From: Phycisphaerales bacterium
Lineage (GTDB): Bacteria; Planctomycetota; Phycisphaerae; Tepidisphaerales; Tepidisphaeraceae
Direction of reading: 5' to 3'
DNA length: 64,000 nt
Assembly (NCBI GenBank): GCA_020847375.1
Contig: JADLCB010000025.1
Location: 1 to 64,000 of the forward strand
Shown: positions 1-9,497 of the stretch, piece by piece
Position numbering within the stretch: position 1 is the first letter of the stretch
Layout: each line of letters opens with the position of its first letter
Position numbers and translations under genes: made by a program
The notes under the pieces: model-generated
Told to the model about the DNA's origin: nothing
The model's database searches: none
Seen by the model: the letters and a program-made list of their open reading frames with translations, nothing else

Positions 1-8
1 ACGCCTAC

Positions 9-1088
9 TTGCGTTTGTCCTGGAATCACCCCCGCCCCGGTGGTACTGCCACTGGTGCATTGGAACCGCTACAATCAAAAATCGTGGATTTTTTCGGGCT
101 ACTCAGTCTGGGTTTGATTCTTCTGGTTTGTGGTGCCCTGCTGTTTGTCGGGCTGCTGATGACAATGGCGCGGGCATTGCTCCGGCCGCCGCGCATGAAT
201 GACGGCAAAGCGCTGCACATCCTCAAACGCCTTGGGCCTGGCGACCTGGGAATGCCATTTCAAGACCAGTCTTTCATGGTGCAGGATCAGGCCAATCACA
301 AACCGATCAAGCTGGCGGGATGGTGGATCGCCAACCCCGTGCCCACGACCCGTTGCTGTATCCTGTTACACGGTTACGGTGACGCCAAGGTGGGCGCTAT
401 CGCCTGGGCGCCCTTGCTCAGCCGGCTGGGTTTTAATCTGCTGGCCATCGACTTGCGCGCCCATGGTGAATCTGAAGGCGATTTCACCACCGCAGGATTT
501 TACGAACGATATGATGTCAGCCAGGTGATTGACCAGTTGCGCGCATACCAGCCGCAGGCCAGCCGCGAACTGGTGCTGTTCGGCATTAGCATGGGTGCTG
601 CCGTTGCTGCTGGCGTCGCTGCCTTGCGCAATGATCTGGCCGGTATCATCATGGAAAGCCCCTACGCTGATTTCATCAGCGCCGCGGCAACCCACGGACA
701 ACAGATGGGCATGCCACTGGTGCGCTGGCAAAAGCAGGTGGTTCGGCTGGCGCAGCACCAGGCGAACGTTAATTTCAATGAAGTGGCCCCGGTGCGCCTG
801 CTCCGCCAGATCAAGTGTCCGGTCATGATGATTCATAGTCAGGATGATACGCTGGTTCATCCCGCCGACGAGGCTGCCTTGGCTGAGGCGATGCAGCACC
901 GCAATAAGGGGTACGACCCGGGCGTCATATGGTGTGTTCCCCACGCAGGCCATGTTCTGGGGCTGGCGGCTAATCCCCAAGCCTATCAGCAGCATATCGC
1001 CGGGTTCATTGACGCCCTCTTTGAAAAGCCCTCGCAACCACCAGCACGACAGCCCGTCGCGCCAGACCCTAATGCACCGAAGACGTAG
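9..1088 (+). CDS. Membrane-anchored alpha/beta hydrolase
   Basis: A serine hydrolase of the alpha/beta-hydrolase superfamily; the substrate cannot be told. A hydrophobic segment at about residues 29-57 should anchor it in a membrane, with the catalytic domain following. The fold is marked by an LHGYGD oxyanion-type motif near residue 118, the nucleophile elbow GISMGAA near 193, the acid in HSQDDT near 277, and the histidine in PHAGH near 313. The tail after about residue 340 is Pro-rich and disordered. The frame is open to the window edge. The first usable codon is a TTG at 9 and no ATG precedes residue 51, so the true start may lie outside the window. Related proteins are often annotated as lysophospholipases or dienelactone hydrolase-like; that is not shown here. 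Confidence 0.8.
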   Translation: MRLSWNHPRPGGTATGALEPLQSKIVDFFGLLSLGLILLVCGALLFVGLLMTMARALLRPPRMNDGKALHILKRLGPGDLGMPFQDQSFMVQDQANHKPIKLAGWWIANPVPTTRCCILLHGYGDAKVGAIAWAPLLSRLGFNLLAIDLRAHGESEGDFTTAGFYERYDVSQVIDQLRAYQPQASRELVLFGISMGAAVAAGVAALRNDLAGIIMESPYADFISAAATHGQQMGMPLVRWQKQVVRLAQHQANVNFNEVAPVRLLRQIKCPVMMIHSQDDTLVHPADEAALAEAMQHRNKGYDPGVIWCVPHAGHVLGLAANPQAYQQHIAGFIDALFEKPSQPPARQPVAPDPNAPKT

Positions 1089-1259
1089 ACCATCGACGCA
1101 GACCCAATCGCAGTAAACCACCCTGCCCGCGCCACCGAGCCTATGATTGGGCGTGAACAACGTGAGCGGTTTCAATCCTCGTGAATGTTCATCAACAATT
1201 TTTGCTTTGACTGCCCATGCAACAAAATGCTCGTTCTGGTAGAAAGGAATCGGGTGCAA

Positions 1260-1949
1260 ATGATGTATCGACGGTTAAGTGGAGTCATCATGGCCATGAT
1301 ATTTGGATTGTCTTCCCCAGCCTGCTCCCCGCGGGCACACGGACAGGCGTTACCTCAGCCCGTTGAAGACATAACGGTCAGCGCTGAGGCAAAACAGGCA
1401 CAAGCCGTCTTTGCCGCAGGTTGTTTCTGGTGCGTCGAAGCCGTCTTCCAGGAACTGCAGGGCGTCAGCGAAGTGGAATCGGGTTACGCCGGCGATAGCG
1501 CCGAATCCGCCACCTACGAAATCGTATCAACCGGCGCGACGCGCCATGCCGAGGCAGTGCGCATCACCTACGATCCCCATCAGATCAGCTATGGACAGTT
1601 GCTGAGGATCTTTTTCGCCACGCACGACCCCACCACGCCTGATCGCCAGGGGCCAGACCAGGGACATCAGTATCGTTCCGCCATTTTTTACGCTGATGAC
1701 GATCAACTGCGCGTGGCTGCGGCGTATATCAATCAGCTCCAGCAGGCGGGGGTTTACGCGCCCAAGTCGATCACCACCACGCTCGAACCGCTGACGCAGT
1801 TCTATCGGGCGGAGGAATATCATCAGGATTTTGCCGTGCGCAATCCTGATTATCCTTATGTGCGTCACTGGATACCGGGTAAACTCCAGAAACTGGCGAA
1901 TGTCGCAGGCCACCAACTCAAAGCGCCGACAACCCAGCCAGCGCAATAA
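1260..1949 (+). CDS. msrA: Peptide-methionine (S)-S-oxide reductase MsrA, exported form
   Basis: Reduces methionine-S-sulfoxide in oxidised proteins. The GCFWC motif carries the catalytic cysteine, and [12 protein letters not shown] is the conserved substrate-site segment of the family. I chose the ATG at 1260 over an upstream in-frame codon at 1185 because AGAAAGG lies just before it and the protein then opens with a basic, hydrophobic export-like sequence. A cysteine in the SSPAC stretch could be a lipid attachment site, but the lipobox is imperfect. An exported or anchored MsrA would repair envelope proteins; this location is inferred. The reductase domain covers roughly the last 170 residues and is of normal length. 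No partner msrB is adjacent. Confidence 0.93.
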   Translation: MMYRRLSGVIMAMIFGLSSPACSPRAHGQALPQPVEDITVSAEAKQAQAVFAAGCFWCVEAVFQELQGVSEVESGYAGDSAESATYEIVSTGATRHAEAVRITYDPHQISYGQLLRIFFATHDPTTPDRQGPDQGHQYRSAIFYADDDQLRVAAAYINQLQQAGVYAPKSITTTLEPLTQFYRAEEYHQDFAVRNPDYPYVRHWIPGKLQKLANVAGHQLKAPTTQPAQ

Positions 1950-2002
1950 CCGACCGGAAGTGCTGGCAGGCAACACGCTGGTCAAGCGTCACTGAACGAA
2001 CT

Positions 2003-2455
2003 ATGAGCAAAACTGGAATCATCATCGTCGATCACGGTTCGCGCCGGCAGGAATCCAACGCTTTGCTGGAGGACGTGGCGCAACGTTTTGCCGACCGTTT
2101 TCAGCAGCAGTACGACATCGTGGAACCCGCCCACATGGAACTGTGTCAGCCATCCATCGCAACCGCGTATGAGCGCTGCGTTGCCAGAGGCGCGATGCGC
2201 ATCGTGGTATGCCCTTTTTTTCTGGGGCCGGGCAAACACTGGACCAGCGACATTCCCCAGTTGACGGCTGAGGCGGCCGCCGCCCATCCAGGCACGCACT
2301 ATCATGTGACCATGCCGCTGGGGGTGGATGATTTGATTCTTGATCTATTGGCCAAACGCATCAATCATTGCTGCGATCACGACTATACCTGCCAGCAATG
2401 CCAGGGCACGATCCGCAGCGGAGATGCAACGGCTGACCAGACCAGCGCAGATTAG
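2003..2455 (+). CDS. CbiX/SirB-type sirohydrochlorin chelatase domain protein
   Basis: A single-domain metal chelatase of the CbiX/SirB family, which inserts Co or Fe into sirohydrochlorin for cobalamin or siroheme synthesis. The two conserved histidine regions are visible: VDHGSRR at residues 9-15, and GKHWTSDIP in the middle. At 150 residues it matches the short chelatases, which work as dimers. The C-terminal tail is rich in His and Cys and includes a CxxC pair (about residues 126-137), which could bind a metal or cluster; this is inference. The ATG at 2003 follows msrA by 53 bases. No other tetrapyrrole gene is nearby, so the metal (Fe for siroheme, Co for B12) is undecided. Siroheme use would fit the sulfate-activation genes further along. 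Confidence 0.82.
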   Translation: MSKTGIIIVDHGSRRQESNALLEDVAQRFADRFQQQYDIVEPAHMELCQPSIATAYERCVARGAMRIVVCPFFLGPGKHWTSDIPQLTAEAAAAHPGTHYHVTMPLGVDDLILDLLAKRINHCCDHDYTCQQCQGTIRSGDATADQTSAD

Positions 2456-2496
2456 CACCGCTGATGGCGTCGCGGTTTTTATTGACGCTTTGCGAT

Positions 2497-4473
2497 TTAT
2501 TTCAGGGTGATCTTCCAGATACCCCACTGACCACCACGGTTGGATCGGAAATAAACGGCGTTACCGCTTGGGTCCCACACGGGGCAATCATCCCAACTAC
2601 CGTTGCTGGTTACCTGCACAGGCTGATCGGGGCTGGACAGATCGAGCAACCAGATATCGCGATTCGCCCCTGTTTCGGGATCGATCGCGCGGTTGGAGAC
2701 GAAGATTACCTTGGTTCCGTCATAGCTGTAAACCGGTTCCAGCTCATCGGCGTCGCGCGTATTGGTCAGATTTTCCGGTGTTCCCAGTTCGGGAAGCCGG
2801 AAAATATCGCGGTGGCCCTCTTCGCCGGAAGCGAAAACAATGGCATCCGCCTTGGGGCTGGGTTTGGGCTGAGTGCCCGGGCGGTTGGTCAGATCGGTTC
2901 GGCTGCCGCCACTGATCTGCTGCATATACAGGCGCGGTTCGTCGCGTTTTTCCATGTAGCGCGTATAGAAAAGGCGCTGGCGCGGGTCAGAATCAACCGC
3001 TGGCCACAGATCGTAACTGTCATTGCCACGGGTAATTTCCGTGATCCCGCCGGTACCGTTAACGCGCATGCTGCAAACGCTCATACTCCGACTCATGCGA
3101 TCAGAAGAAAAAACGATCTGCAAACCATCGGGGGTAAACGAGGGCATAAGCTCCAGGGCGCTGCCATCGGTATGTTGCATTTCACCACCTTTGCCGCTGG
3201 AGCTGATCGAGCGGATCTGCGCCCGCAGCGGCATGGCGTCGGAGGCAATAACCGAAAAGGCCAGCCGTTGACCATCGGGCGAAACCGCCAGGGTATCGAT
3301 GAACTCGCCCGCCTGAGCCGTATAAATGCGCTGGAGCGTTGGATTCTCTTTTTCCGACACCTCTTTCATGGCGATCGTGTCCAGACGGTCAGCACCAATT
3401 GACCAATTATCGCTGCCGCGCCGCATTTTGATCGAAATCAGGGGCACGCGAACCGTCAGGATTTCCTTCAGTTTGACCGCGTAATCGACCTTGCCATCAT
3501 CCCAGCCCACCGTGACCGTAGCCGGATACCACTGACGATCACCCTCTTGTTTGGTTGCCTGGATCGTAAATTCCGGCAGATCCCCATTTTCATTGACCGG
3601 CGGGAATGTCAATTCAATATCAATCAGGCCGCGCTGGTTACTTTGATGATGGGCCGCATTGAACGCATCAATTCCGCCAATGCTCACGGTCGCGCCCGGT
3701 GGATCGGTCGTGATATGGATGACTTTTTTCCGCGGCTCAAGCTTGAGGTGGTAGTCATTGCGACCGCCGTCCCAGGCAATGGGCTGAAAGACCGGATCGT
3801 AACCGGGTTTTACCGCCCGCAGCGTGCGCGGAATCAATTGATTCAGTTCCGTATCAACGCGAAACTGGGTCGCCTTGGTATGCACCGGCGCCACGCCCAG
3901 TGACTGCTCATCCAGAAAAATTTCAGCACCGGCTGGATCGCTGGTTACGTTGAGGTCTTTTTCCACCGGCAATAGTTCCAGCGTGTAATTGGGATCAAGA
4001 TCCGGCCAACTGATCACCTTGCGCGCCGTCTGAAAACCCTTGCGTTCCGCGGTAATTTCGTAGGTTGTCCAGTTACCCAGCACATCCTGGGTGAATTCCA
4101 TCTCCGGCACGGTATACGAGGTTAATGGTTGTGGGCTGACCTCCTTACCATCAATTTTAATAATGGCCGGTTCCGGCGAGATATTGATCGTCACCTTGCG
4201 CGTCAGCGGCAACAGCTCAATCAGATGGGACTTCTGGGTGTAGTTGGACGTTACATTCCACGTCGCATCCTTATACCCGCCGCGCGAGGCGACTACGCGA
4301 TGAACCTGGTTCGCCTGGCCGAACAAAAATGTCTCGGTAATCGGTGCCCGCCCGCGATCCACCCCATTGATCTTGATCGTCGCATCCGTCGGTCTTGTAT
4401 TGATCGTAATCGTGCGCTGGGTGGTGCAGCCAACAGCGACCAGTGCAAGCAGTAGTCCAACAATACGGCGCAT
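2497..4473 (-). CDS. Lipoprotein with PEGA repeats and TolB-like beta-propeller
   Basis: A probable surface or periplasmic lipoprotein. The ATG at 4473 is preceded by GGAG and starts a signal peptide ending in a lipobox-like AVGC. Four PEGA-type modules follow in the N-terminal half, recognisable by repeated 'PxxAxIxIdG' patterns (for example RPTDATIKING and DPPGATVSIGG). The C-terminal half has PD40/WD40-like blades, with motifs such as SPDGQRLAFS, TPDGLQIVFSSDR and SYDGTKVIFVSNR, as in TolB. The domains suggest binding of glycan or protein at the envelope, but no specific ligand can be named. It is the last gene of a same-strand run with an ECF sigma factor, an apparent anti-sigma factor and a secreted coiled-coil protein, so envelope sensing or response is a reasonable inference. 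Confidence 0.85.
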   Translation of the reverse strand: MRRIVGLLLALVAVGCTTQRTITINTRPTDATIKINGVDRGRAPITETFLFGQANQVHRVVASRGGYKDATWNVTSNYTQKSHLIELLPLTRKVTINISPEPAIIKIDGKEVSPQPLTSYTVPEMEFTQDVLGNWTTYEITAERKGFQTARKVISWPDLDPNYTLELLPVEKDLNVTSDPAGAEIFLDEQSLGVAPVHTKATQFRVDTELNQLIPRTLRAVKPGYDPVFQPIAWDGGRNDYHLKLEPRKKVIHITTDPPGATVSIGGIDAFNAAHHQSNQRGLIDIELTFPPVNENGDLPEFTIQATKQEGDRQWYPATVTVGWDDGKVDYAVKLKEILTVRVPLISIKMRRGSDNWSIGADRLDTIAMKEVSEKENPTLQRIYTAQAGEFIDTLAVSPDGQRLAFSVIASDAMPLRAQIRSISSSGKGGEMQHTDGSALELMPSFTPDGLQIVFSSDRMSRSMSVCSMRVNGTGGITEITRGNDSYDLWPAVDSDPRQRLFYTRYMEKRDEPRLYMQQISGGSRTDLTNRPGTQPKPSPKADAIVFASGEEGHRDIFRLPELGTPENLTNTRDADELEPVYSYDGTKVIFVSNRAIDPETGANRDIWLLDLSSPDQPVQVTSNGSWDDCPVWDPSGNAVYFRSNRGGQWGIWKITLK

Positions 4474-4678
4474 CGTACGATTCTCCAAACAGTAACCGAT
4501 CCATTAAAAACTTGGATTTCAGCCCGACGTTTTCACAGAGTCTGCGGTTTTCAACCTCGTTGTGCCAACCTTTGGCAACACAAAGCCAGACCGGCATGAA
4601 TGATAAACGGTAAACTCAAAAGGTGGTACGGCCTGCAGGTCGATTTTACGCAAAATAGATAAATCCCGGGCATCAGTA

Positions 4679-5377
4679 TTATTGATTCGGATCCGGCAAC
4701 TGATCTGGCTGAACCGGCTGATCGGCCAGAGGTTGTTGTTCCGGCTGATCCGCGTTTTCCGGGGCAGGAGCGGGCTGGGTCGCCGAAACATCCGGTGCTT
4801 CAAGCAGCCGCTGCATTCGCTGGGTGATGAGCTGCTCCTTGTTATCACGATCCTGTTTGAGCTGCTCCTCCTGCTGCACGATCGCGCTTTTAAGGCGTTC
4901 AATACGCAGTTGCCGTTCCTCAAAATACTGACCCACGATCTGCCGCACCAACTCCTGTAATCGCTGATGTAACTTTTCCTTGCGATACGAATCCTGGGAA
5001 AGCTGGATTTCGCGACCCAGCGCCCATGCCTCATCTTCGGCTGCGACACGCTGAGCTGCCAACTCGAAAAGCGCATCACCCGGATCGCTGGCCTCATCAA
5101 TCTGCTGATACGTTTGCATAAATAATTCAGCCAACTGATGCTTGACGGGGGAATTGTCAGGTAACTGATCATAAAACGCCCAGCGATTGGGCGTATGGCG
5201 CTGGGCAAACTCTGACGCCTGCGTCCAGAGTTGCTGCTGCTGTGTGCGCCACCGGAAAAAACGTCCGCGCCACTGTATCGAGGGGCCGCCGTTATTGCGC
5301 TGATCGGGCGGTTGCATCTGCCCCAGCGCGGGGCTGATCACCAGCAACGTCATCAGCAGGCATCGCGATAAGTTCAT
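4679..5377 (-). CDS. Secreted coiled-coil protein of unknown function
   Basis: Not recognised as a named family. It opens with a cleavable-type signal peptide (charged start, hydrophobic core, ALGQ cleavage-like site near residue 20). Residues about 40-190 are almost entirely helical, with long runs of Gln, Glu, Arg and Leu typical of a coiled coil. The tail from about 195 is Pro, Gln and Ala rich and probably disordered. Size and make-up recall periplasmic helical proteins such as Spy/CpxP, but no LTxxQ motif is seen, so that is only a resemblance. It lies between a one-span probable anti-sigma factor and a PEGA/TolB lipoprotein on the same strand, with a 35-base gap to the former, so it is likely part of the same transcription unit. 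Confidence 0.7.
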   Translation of the reverse strand: MNLSRCLLMTLLVISPALGQMQPPDQRNNGGPSIQWRGRFFRWRTQQQQLWTQASEFAQRHTPNRWAFYDQLPDNSPVKHQLAELFMQTYQQIDEASDPGDALFELAAQRVAAEDEAWALGREIQLSQDSYRKEKLHQRLQELVRQIVGQYFEERQLRIERLKSAIVQQEEQLKQDRDNKEQLITQRMQRLLEAPDVSATQPAPAPENADQPEQQPLADQPVQPDQLPDPNQ

Positions 5378-5412
5378 AACGATCCATCCCTATTCAAGTC
5401 TCGTGATTGCTG

Positions 5413-6015
5413 TCACAAATGCTCCAGGGCGCGCGCGGCCCGTTCGGTCTGGCGCAGGCTGTCCATGTGGTCAGACTCGGCGGCATTATTGATCAGGCTA
5501 GTGACGGCAGCCACATCCGCGGGATCATCCTGATAGGTTGGCTGGTAAAAACGGTGCCACGGCGCTGCCACATTCGCATCATTCGCCAATGGCAACGGGC
5601 CAAAACTGGTTGATTCCGGCGGCAAGGCGCTCCACCACACCAGCAAAGCCAGCCCCACCGCCGCAACCGCCGCCGCCGGATACATCCACCAGGCAAAGAG
5701 CAGCCCCTTCTTTTTTCGATCCTGGCCGCTGTGCTGCTGAAGCTGGCGTTGGGAACTGAGCCACTGATTCAACCGCTGGCGCAACTGACGCCGGGACAAA
5801 CCCATCGCAGTCAGTGGTTCAGCTTTATCAAGGTGGCGCAATTGGCACCACAACCCCTCCTGCAACGACTTTATTTTCTGAATCTTCTGTGCCAGTGTTT
5901 CATCCTGCCGGATCATCTGCTGCAACTGCGTTCGATCAGAAGGTGACAGCTCCTCCGCCAGATACATCTGTCCGATGGCGGTGTTGGTGGTCAGTTGTTT
6001 AAGCAGGCTGGTCAT
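5413..6015 (-). CDS. Single-span membrane protein, probable anti-sigma factor
   Basis: A 200-residue protein with one clear transmembrane segment near residues 107-127, flanked by a basic stretch (QDRKKKG) that places the N-terminus in the cytoplasm. The N-terminal 100 residues are helical and charged, and the C-terminal 70 residues would be outside. This layout, and its place 58 bases after an ECF sigma factor on the same strand, is the usual signature of an anti-sigma factor. The zinc-binding HxxxCxxC motif of ZAS-type anti-sigma factors is absent, so any binding would use another surface. Function is assigned by architecture and position; sequence similarity is not evident by eye. Confidence 0.6.
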   Translation of the reverse strand: MTSLLKQLTTNTAIGQMYLAEELSPSDRTQLQQMIRQDETLAQKIQKIKSLQEGLWCQLRHLDKAEPLTAMGLSRRQLRQRLNQWLSSQRQLQQHSGQDRKKKGLLFAWWMYPAAAVAAVGLALLVWWSALPPESTSFGPLPLANDANVAAPWHRFYQPTYQDDPADVAAVTSLINNAAESDHMDSLRQTERAARALEHL

Positions 6016-6073
6016 TCATCCATCCCGTCGCACATTTGTTTACATCGCATTGGTTGTGCCGTGTACGCCGTTT

Positions 6074-6682
6074 TCAATCCTTCATCTGTCCCAGTTTCTG
6101 CAGCGCGTAAAACATCCGTTGCAAAACCGTATCCAGCGAACATCCCAGCACGTCGGCGATTTCCACAAACTTCATTTTCGCATAATAGCGAAGCAATAAA
6201 ACCTGTTTGCAGATTTGGGGCAGATGGCCAATCGCAGCCGGTAGTTGCGAATCATATACGCCGTCAAGCCCAATGGCAGGCCAGCGCGCCGACTGCGCCT
6301 GATCGGTCGATTGCGCTGGATCAGACGGTTGACCGTCGTTTATCGGCGTCTGATCACGGCTGGCGCCATGCAGATAATCACTGGCTTTATTCGTGGCGAT
6401 ACGAAAAATCCAAACCTTGAATGCGCCAATCAACCGGGCATCGAATCTGGTGAGGTTATCCAGAATATCCGCCCAGGTCCGCTGCAATAAATCAGCCGCT
6501 ATCGACTCGTTTCCAATCAATCGCTGCAGGTAGCGCATCAATGGCTGATGATAGCGCTCCATCAGCTCCTGTCCCGCCTCAAGCTCACCTCGGCGCAGGC
6601 GCGCCAGCAGTGCCTGATCGTCCGTCGGCACTGGCACGGAGTTATCGGTTTGAGATTGGGTCATTGCTGTCAACGAATTCAT
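6074..6682 (-). CDS. ECF-family RNA polymerase sigma factor
   Basis: A small sigma-70 family factor of the ECF type. Region 2 is seen as ADLLQRTWADILDNLTRFD and the following FKVWIFRIATNKASDYL, which match the sigma-2 pattern for -10 recognition and core binding. A linker of about 40 residues rich in Gln, Asp and Pro follows. Region 4 is at the C-terminus, with LPQICKQVLLLRYYAKMKFVEIAD-type spacing and a helix-turn-helix. The start is uncertain: in-frame ATGs at 6682 and 6664 and a TTG at 6703 all lack a clear Shine-Dalgarno sequence. It lies 49 bases after rph, which may place it in the same transcript, and directly precedes the probable anti-sigma gene. Confidence 0.88.
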   Translation of the reverse strand: MNSLTAMTQSQTDNSVPVPTDDQALLARLRRGELEAGQELMERYHQPLMRYLQRLIGNESIAADLLQRTWADILDNLTRFDARLIGAFKVWIFRIATNKASDYLHGASRDQTPINDGQPSDPAQSTDQAQSARWPAIGLDGVYDSQLPAAIGHLPQICKQVLLLRYYAKMKFVEIADVLGCSLDTVLQRMFYALQKLGQMKD

Positions 6683-6731
6683 ACAACACGGCGGTTCAGA
6701 CAAAATAAGGGGGCTTGATTGGCGCTTGCAG

Positions 6732-7541
6732 TTACCGGGCAGGCGCTGAACGGCCAGCCTCCTGCCGCGCCTGAGACATCAATTCCATGAGCTGTGCGCA
6801 TCCAGTGCGCGACAGCTCGAGCATGGCCGTCATCTGCTGCCAGTCAAAACCATCGCCCGCCTCCGCCGCGCCCTGAATTTCCACAAATTTTCCGCAGCCG
6901 GTCATGGCGATATTCATATCCACTTCCGCCCGACAATCATCTGAATAATCCAGATCCAGACGAATCTGACCCTCCACCACTCCGACACTGACGGCCGCCA
7001 ACTGATCGCGCAGCGCCTGGGCAGGATTATAGAAAGAGGGATCGTAGCGCGGCGGTGGCGGGCTGGCAGCAGTTAGGGCTATTCCCGGCGGAAGCTGCAT
7101 CTGCACCGGCATTTTCGCCAGTGCGTCAGCCAGCGCCACATACGCGCCGCAAATCGCCGCGGTGCGCGTACCACCATCGGCCTGCAGCACCTGGCAATCC
7201 AGTGTGATGGTACTGGGGCCGATTTTGGTCAGATCGACAATCGCGCGGAGCGTTCGTCCGATCAACCGCTGAATTTCAGTACCGCGCGAATCCGTATGTC
7301 CCGTCTTCGGCCAGGCTTTGCGCTGCGGCGTGGACGCGGGCAACATGACATATTCCGCCGTCACCCATCCGCCGGGTTTGTCGGGTTTCATCCAGGGTGG
7401 CACGCCGAAAACCACGGACGCGGTACACAGCACAATGGTTTTGCCTTGTTGCCATAAAACTGAACCGGCTGGGGTGGCGGTAAAATTCCGTGTAATGGTA
7501 ATCGGTCGCAACTGATCGTCTGCTCGTCCATCTTGGCGCAT
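6732..7541 (-). CDS. rph: Ribonuclease PH
   Basis: A phosphate-dependent 3'-5' exoribonuclease that trims tRNA 3' ends. The start MRQDGRADDQLRPI, the internal SRGTEIQRLIGRTLRA segment carrying the phosphate-binding arginines, and DCQVLQADGGTRTAAICG are typical. At 269 residues it is slightly longer than the usual 240, because of an insert in the second half (residues about 160-175, Pro-rich) and a short C-terminal extension. The ATG at 7541 is the family start. It is the first gene of a same-strand run that continues into the ECF sigma factor. Confidence 0.95.
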   Translation of the reverse strand: MRQDGRADDQLRPITITRNFTATPAGSVLWQQGKTIVLCTASVVFGVPPWMKPDKPGGWVTAEYVMLPASTPQRKAWPKTGHTDSRGTEIQRLIGRTLRAIVDLTKIGPSTITLDCQVLQADGGTRTAAICGAYVALADALAKMPVQMQLPPGIALTAASPPPPRYDPSFYNPAQALRDQLAAVSVGVVEGQIRLDLDYSDDCRAEVDMNIAMTGCGKFVEIQGAAEAGDGFDWQQMTAMLELSRTGCAQLMELMSQARQEAGRSAPAR

Positions 7542-7764
7542 GACAGAAGTTTAGCCGCATTACACCGGTAATTGAACCATCTGGTTCAAAACAGTGATTT
7601 TGCAGATAAAATCATTCGATCGGGAATACCGATTCGGTTGGCGCTTTTTGTGACTGGGCTGAATGGGCGCGCGAAAAAACGCGCAAGCCGAGTATTCGAC
7701 CGGCGCGGCGTTTGATCGCACGTACAACGACTAACGAATAGTGTTTTACGCTGCCGAAATCAGC

Positions 7765-8784
7765 TCAATCCTTCGGGGGCTGCTTGGCATTGAGCCATGG
7801 CATCATTCCACGCAGGCGGCGGCCGGTTACTTCAACCGGATGATTATTGTCCGCTTCGTAAAGGCGTTTGAAGTTCTTCAGACCGCCCTCATATTCAGCC
7901 CGCCACTGTTTGGCGAATTCACCCGTCTGGATCTCGCTGAGAATCTGCTTCATCGCCTTTTTAGTTTCAGCAGTGATGACGCGCGGGCCGCGGGTCAAAT
8001 CACCATACTCAGCCGTGTTGCTGATCGAATAGCGCATGTAATCCAAACCACCCTGATAGATCAGGTCAACGATCAGCTTCACCTCGTGCACGCATTCAAA
8101 ATAGGCCATTTCCGGTGGATAACCCGCTTCGGTGAGTGTCTCAAAGCCAGCCTTGATCAACGCTGACAAACCACCGCACAGCACTGCCTGCTCGCCGAAC
8201 AAGTCGGTCTCGCACTCATCCTTGAAGGTCGTTTCAATAACACCCGAACGGGCGCCGCCCACGCCCCCAGCCCACGCCAGGGCAATTTCGCGGGCTTTAC
8301 CGGTGGCGTTCTGCGCCACCGCCAGCAGACACGGCACGCCGCCACCTTTTTCAAATTCGCTCCGCACCAGATGGCCAGGGCCTTTGGGGGCAACCATGAC
8401 CACATCAACATCCTTGGGAGGCACAATCGTCTTGAAATGGATATTAAAACCGTGGGTGAAACCCAGGCACTTGTCGGCCGTCAGATTCGGCGCGATGCTC
8501 TTTTGATAAACAGCGGGCTGAACTTCATCCGGCAACGTTACGATGATCAGATCAGCCTTTTTGACGGCCTCTTCAACGCTGAACAGTTCAAACCCTTTTT
8601 CCAGCGCCAAACGGCCGTTAGCCGAGTCGCGGCGGTTGGCCACAATCACTTTAACGCCCGAATCGCGCAGATTCTGGCCATGAGCATGACCCTGCGAACC
8701 AAAACCAAGGATTGCCACTGTTTTACCCGCCAAACCGGTCAGCGGAGCATCATTACCATAGATCATCTTCAGCGCTTGAGGCAT
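7765..8784 (-). CDS. ilvC: Ketol-acid reductoisomerase (class I)
   Basis: Second step of valine, leucine and isoleucine synthesis: isomerisation and NADPH reduction of acetolactate or acetohydroxybutyrate. The Rossmann motif [13 protein letters not shown] is at about residues 27-39, and the metal-binding Glu/Asp residues lie in the TDLFGEQ and [12 protein letters not shown] segments. At 339 residues it is the short class I form. The ATG at 8784 has AAGGA upstream. A sigma-70-like promoter lies about 60 bases before it. The other branched-chain genes (ilvB, ilvN, leuA) are not adjacent. Confidence 0.97.
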   Translation of the reverse strand: MPQALKMIYGNDAPLTGLAGKTVAILGFGSQGHAHGQNLRDSGVKVIVANRRDSANGRLALEKGFELFSVEEAVKKADLIIVTLPDEVQPAVYQKSIAPNLTADKCLGFTHGFNIHFKTIVPPKDVDVVMVAPKGPGHLVRSEFEKGGGVPCLLAVAQNATGKAREIALAWAGGVGGARSGVIETTFKDECETDLFGEQAVLCGGLSALIKAGFETLTEAGYPPEMAYFECVHEVKLIVDLIYQGGLDYMRYSISNTAEYGDLTRGPRVITAETKKAMKQILSEIQTGEFAKQWRAEYEGGLKNFKRLYEADNNHPVEVTGRRLRGMMPWLNAKQPPKD

Positions 8785-8841
8785 AGTGTGATTCCTTCTC
8801 TATCTACGAGACAAAATACCGGGACCAATGTAAAGGTGGTC

Positions 8842-8870
8842 ATGTTAATGAAGCGAGCGACGGGTGTAAA
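8842..8870 (-). promoter_or_regulatory. Probable promoter of ilvC
   Basis: Read on the minus strand, TTTACA (8865-8870), a 17-base spacer and TAACAT (8842-8847) form a reasonable sigma-70 type promoter. The inferred start site is about 50 bases upstream of the ilvC ATG. Match quality is moderate. Confidence 0.5.
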
Positions 8871-8967
8871 GTTTATCGCGTGCGTTGACGATTCATAACT
8901 TCATTGCTGGGCAGGGTCGGGGTATCGGTCTATTACGCCATGTGGCATCGACTCGCTTGGCAATCGG

Positions 8968-9423
8968 TTAATTTTCTGTTGCCCTGACTACTCCGACACC
9001 ACGGCAATTAAGCCAGCCGCCCAGCAAAATCACCAGCACCACCACCCGCGGGATAAACCCATTCAACAGACTTCCCAGCCCTCCCTGCCAATGGGCAATG
9101 CCATAATGGACTGCAATAAAGCAGATCAAACCCAGCAGCATCGCCATTTCCGGCCGCCATCGGTTGAGGATCAGCAGTAGAAAGAACGGCGCGGCTGCAC
9201 CCATCAACACCCACCCGGGCAGGATTTTATCCATCTCTCCGGTTGTGGAGATATAAACCAGATAGCCAAACCCCCAGAGCAGATGAATCGCGCCGGCCAT
9301 GACCAGCGCCACGACCGCCACATAGCGCGGATCGCCCCCCGGACGATGATCGGGCTGGGTATTCACCTGTGCCCGATCCATGGCATTGCGCAATTGCTGG
9401 GGAGAATCCATCATGTTCTTCAT
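8968..9423 (-). CDS. Small integral membrane protein, function unknown
   Basis: A 151-residue protein with about four hydrophobic segments (near residues 35-57, 68-85, 90-110 and 122-140) after a polar 30-residue N-terminus. No catalytic or binding motif is visible and I do not recognise the family. In-frame ATGs at 9423, 9414 and 9411 are all possible starts, and none has a strong ribosome-binding site. It sits on the same strand between a PAC2-family gene and ilvC, with gaps of 74 and 183 bases, so an operon is not assured. Confidence 0.65.
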   Translation of the reverse strand: MKNMMDSPQQLRNAMDRAQVNTQPDHRPGGDPRYVAVVALVMAGAIHLLWGFGYLVYISTTGEMDKILPGWVLMGAAAPFFLLLILNRWRPEMAMLLGLICFIAVHYGIAHWQGGLGSLLNGFIPRVVVLVILLGGWLNCRGVGVVRATEN

Positions 9424-9497
9424 GCTAACCGCTGCACGCAGCCGGTGGTAGTCGAATCAATCACATGACGCCCTGGGCTTTATGTTGGATTAAGGTC

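Noticed and set aside
2464..3402. 312-codon plus-strand frame opposite the PEGA/TolB gene
   Set aside because: It is antisense to a gene with a clear signal peptide and repeated domains, and its product has no recognisable domain.
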